10,654 nucleotides of DNA from Vairimorpha apis BRL 01 (lineage: Eukaryota; Microsporidia; Nosematidae), in contig KE647128.1 of assembly GCA_000447185.1 (NCBI GenBank), positions 1-10,654 on the forward strand, read 5' to 3'. Both the position numbers and the translations under genes were made by a program. Positions 8,244-10,654 of this stretch are shown here, in pieces; positions within the stretch are counted from its first letter, which is position 1; each line of letters opens with the position of its first letter. The notes below the pieces were generated by a model that was not told the DNA's origin, ran no database searches, and was given only the letters and a program-made list of their open reading frames with translations.

Positions 8244-9339
8244 TCATTTTGATATTCGTAAATATTGTATATTTCCATTAAATAAATCTTTTACAATATT
8301 TTTAATACATCCAAGCACACTTATACCTTTTGATGTTGATAATCCATTAATAAATTCAACTTCATTTTTATATATATTCTCAATTTTATAATATGAACAT
8401 AAAACATCTATCCCAATATATCTAATAACTTCATATAAACTAGATCTTAAATCTATTACTTTATCAACATTTAAAATACCATTGAGTAAAAGATAAGTTT
8501 TAGAATGTTTAGGAAAAACTAAACCAGGACAATCCAGTAAAATTTTATTATCGGTAAATTCAATCGTTTGTATATATTTTGTTTTTCCAGGTGTTTGGCT
8601 TACTTTAACCTTTTTTCTGTTTAATATAGCATTAATGGTTGAACTTTTTCCAACATTTGGATATCCTATAAATCCAAAAGACTTAAAAGATGTATCATTT
8701 AAAAAGTCTAAAACAGGTTTGATATTTGTTTTAGATGAATAATTTACAACAGACATTTCTGCATAATTAACCATTAATAAATTTTTATCATATACTAAAT
8801 CAGATTTGTTTGCAAAAATGACATGTTTTTTATTAGGATATAATTCTATTAAATCTTTATTTATAAAAAAATCTGGATTTCTAGCATCTATTATTTGTAT
8901 TATAACATCAGATCTTTCACAAGTAATCCAAAATTGTCTCCATATTTCTATATTTCTTTCAAATATCAAATTATAGTTTATTTTTTTCCACATATTAAAA
9001 ACATACACTTCTAAAGTTTTATATTCTTCTTTATTTAATCCTGTATACGGTATTCTAGGTGGAATACTTTTCTTAATATCAAAATTAGTATTTATCTCTA
9101 CTAAATTGTTTATACAAAATTTTTGATCGTTACTAATATTTCTCTCATTAATTTCTAATATTTCATTTAATTTATCTGCGCCATTATATTCAGTTATTGA
9201 ATCTTTATTTACCATTTGTTTAATATTTTTACTTAATTCTAATTTCTTTTCTTTTTAATTTTTTTTCAACTGAACATACTACTTTTTTTGTTGAACCAAA
9301 TCTTTTTTCAATTAATGTTTTTCCAAATTCTATTTTCAT
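8244..9339 (-). CDS. LSG1: LSG1-type circularly permuted GTPase for 60S subunit maturation, frameshifted near its N-terminus
   Basis: LSG1 is a cytoplasmic GTPase that releases the export adaptor NMD3 from pre-60S subunits. The main frame shows the permuted motif order of this family: DARNP, then NKSD (G4), GYPNVGKSS (G1), TPGKT and DCPG (G3), at about residues 151, 177, 225, 249 and 269 of the joined protein. ERNIEIWRQFWITCERSDVI just before DARNP is close to the LSG1 signature, which argues against NOG2 or NUG1. PPRIPYTGLNKEEYKTLE also matches LSG1. The first ATG in the main frame (9213-9215) lacks a start motif. A separate 36-codon frame from 9337-9339 has a CCC upstream and begins MKIEFGKTLIEKRFGSTKK, resembling the conserved LGRALxR N-terminus. 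I therefore place the start at 9339 and infer a shift within 9243-9256. The total is about 364 residues, well below the 640-660 of yeast and human proteins. Confidence 0.88.
9243..9256 (-). other. Inferred frameshift region in the LSG1 gene
   Basis: An A-rich tract with two interspersed G (coding strand) separates the N-terminal frame from the main frame. Unlike the other cases, the join needs one base fewer (or two more). The main frame becomes open only just before this tract, so the shift must be near here. Confidence 0.55.
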
Positions 9340-9346
9340 GAGATGT

Positions 9347-9349
9347 GGG
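9347..9349 (-). promoter_or_regulatory. CCC start-proximal motif of LSG1
   Basis: CCC (in agcccacatctc) lies seven bases before the ATG at 9339. It supports the upstream start over the ATG at 9215. Confidence 0.5.
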
Positions 9350-9601
9350 CTAGAATAAATAAATAATTTTAAATTATTTTTTAAATATAATATTTATTTT
9401 AGTTAGATTTTAACAAGTTTATGGCATTTATAATTGTTAGTTTTTGCAATAATTTTTTATTTTAAAAACTTATAACATTCTAAAAATTTTAAATTTATTT
9501 ATATTCTAGTATAAATATTTTAAAAAAACATCTACATTTGCATATTATAATATAAATAAAGAATATTTTTCATATATTTTTTTTGTTTTTTTATAACAAT
9601 T

Positions 9602-9604
9602 CCC
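9602..9604 (+). promoter_or_regulatory. CCC start-proximal motif of the kinase gene
   Basis: CCC lies two bases before the ATG at 9607 and lies inside the reading frame extended to an upstream ATG at 9583. It favours 9607 as the true start. Confidence 0.6.
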
Positions 9605-9606
9605 TT

Positions 9607-10401
9607 ATGTCTCGATATATTCAAAGTAGAAAAATAGGATCAGGTACCTATGGAGATGTTTTTGAAGCTTTAGATATAGACACAAATACCAAAGTTGCAC
9701 TAAAAAAGATTAAATTAAATGAAACAGAAGGCATGCCTGGGACCGCCTTAAGAGAGATTTCAATTTTAAAAAAACTGAAACATAAAAATATAATTTGTTT
9801 ATATAGAGTTATTCATACAGAATCGTTATTAACTCTGGTTTTTGAACTAATGGATTTTGACCTAAAACAATATTTAAATGTAAGTAATATAAATACAATA
9901 TCATTAGTTAATCAATTAGTATCGGGTGTTAGATTTTTACATTTTAATAAAATAATCCATAGAGATCTGAAACCACAAAATATTCTTGTTAATAATGAAG
10001 GAATTTTAAAAATAGCTGATTTCGGATTGTCAAGAAGCGTTGAATTAAAAGTTCCTCCTTATTCTAGTGAAGTGGTAACATTATGGTATAGAAGTCCTGA
10101 ATTGCTTTACGGATCAACAGATTATTCTTATTATGTTGATATATGGAGTTTAGGTTGTATAATTTATGAAATCTTTAGTTTACAACCACTTTTTCAAGCT
10201 GATAATAAAATAAATATGATTGAATTAATAAATAATATGATCAATTCTAAATTCAAAAAAAATTTACAATTTATTTTAAATGTACCAACATTTTTTATAG
10301 ACATAATAGTAGGTTGTTTAAGATTAGAATGTAAATGTCGATTAACAGCAGATGAAATTTTCAAAATTTTAGATTATAACTATAATAAAAAAGATTTTTG
10401 A
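9607..10401 (+). CDS. Compact cyclin-dependent kinase, Pho85/Cdk5-like
   Basis: This is a Ser/Thr kinase activated by a cyclin partner, and the only gene here with an uninterrupted frame (264 residues). From the ATG at 9607 the numbering follows Cdk1: GSGTYGDV (11-18) with the regulatory Thr14 and Tyr15, the catalytic Lys33 in VALKK, a variant PSTAIRE helix EGMPGTALREISILKKL (41-57), HRDLKPQN (Asp120), DFG (138-140) and EVVTLWYRSPELLYGS. The activation-loop residue is Ser153 (PYSSEVV) rather than Thr. The ALRE helix, KHKNIICLYRVIH, LTLVFELMDFDLKQYL and the SSEVVTLWYR loop resemble Pho85/Cdk5 more than Cdk1, but I cannot build a tree. The region after IWSLGCIIYEIFSLQPLF is about 25-30 residues shorter than usual; the GTPxxxxWP segment is missing. 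A frame extended to 9583 would add eight residues (MFFYNNSL) across the CCC motif, so I reject it. Confidence 0.92.
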   Translation: MSRYIQSRKIGSGTYGDVFEALDIDTNTKVALKKIKLNETEGMPGTALREISILKKLKHKNIICLYRVIHTESLLTLVFELMDFDLKQYLNVSNINTISLVNQLVSGVRFLHFNKIIHRDLKPQNILVNNEGILKIADFGLSRSVELKVPPYSSEVVTLWYRSPELLYGSTDYSYYVDIWSLGCIIYEIFSLQPLFQADNKINMIELINNMINSKFKKNLQFILNVPTFFIDIIVGCLRLECKCRLTADEIFKILDYNYNKKDF

Positions 10402-10518
10402 TAATATTTTAACAAATAAAATTAATTTAAATATTTTTTTTAGTGAAATTAAAAAAATTATTGTGTAATTATTAGTTCTCATTAGTTATTTATTAATTTT
10501 TATGTAGATTTTGTCCTT

Positions 10519-10610
10519 AAAAATAAATTTGAATATTTCTAAGCTTTTATTTCGTTTGTTTAAAAAAAATAAATTTAAATATTTCAAAGTTTTTATTTTG
10601 TTTATTAAAA
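10519..10610. repeat. Two-copy imperfect tandem repeat, 46-bp unit
   Basis: Unit 1 spans 10519-10564 and unit 2 spans 10565-10610. By eye they differ at six of 46 positions and align without gaps; both begin aaaaataaattt and share tatttc and a ttttattt...gttt block. The match includes the rarer C and G positions, so it is not just shared A+T composition. It lies about 120 bases downstream of the kinase stop in sequence with no ORF. Confidence 0.7.
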
Positions 10611-10654
10611 AAATAATTTATTTTTTTATAAAAATTTTTAAGAAAAATTAAATG

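Noticed and set aside
9583..9606. Upstream ATG extending the kinase by eight residues
   Set aside because: The extension runs over the CCC motif, adds MFFYNNSL with no family counterpart, and the start at 9607 gives exact Cdk1 numbering of Thr14, Tyr15 and Lys33.
1..10654. Nucleomorph or Plasmodium origin because of the extreme A+T content
   Set aside because: Long spacers, a V-ATPase subunit and a signal peptide do not fit a nucleomorph, and the short proteins without low-complexity inserts plus the CCC start motif do not fit Plasmodium.
10652..10654. ATG at the right edge as the start of another gene
   Set aside because: There is no CCC motif upstream and no following sequence to judge.

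Overview
This window looks like nuclear DNA of a microsporidian, an obligate intracellular fungal relative, probably of the Nosema/Vairimorpha type. The evidence is extreme A+T richness, eukaryotic housekeeping genes that are clearly shorter than their yeast and human counterparts, no visible introns, and a CCC (or CC) motif a few bases upstream of most start codons, a pattern known from microsporidian genomes. The genus is an inference; no rRNA or tRNA gene is present to anchor it.

Layout: (1) 1-469, minus strand, the 5' part of a secreted, Ser-rich protein that runs off the left edge. (2) 702-2129, plus, an unrecognised gene of about 476 codons broken into pieces by three apparent frameshifts. 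(3) 3298-4193, plus, a B-type cyclin. (4) 4886-5589, minus, a NIF3-family protein. (5) 6266-7365, plus, V-ATPase subunit H. (6) 8244-9339, minus, the LSG1 ribosome-export GTPase. (7) 9607-10401, plus, a compact cyclin-dependent kinase closest to the Pho85/Cdk5 class. Between them lie long A+T-rich stretches (up to about 1.2 kb) in which I see no gene. A 46-bp imperfect tandem duplication lies near the right edge.

The most striking property is that six of the seven genes are interrupted by small frameshifts. Seven of the eight inferred shifts are in the same sense (one base missing) and nearly all fall at or beside an A or T run. In the conserved genes the reading frame resumes exactly where the protein family requires. 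Homopolymer undercalling in the assembly is the simplest explanation; rescue by transcriptional or ribosomal slippage is the interesting alternative. Annotated naively, this window would give about a dozen fragments instead of seven genes.

Functionally the genes are unrelated housekeeping functions (cell cycle, vacuolar acidification, 60S maturation) plus one likely exported protein. I see no operon-like organisation and no mobile element, CRISPR array or defence system.
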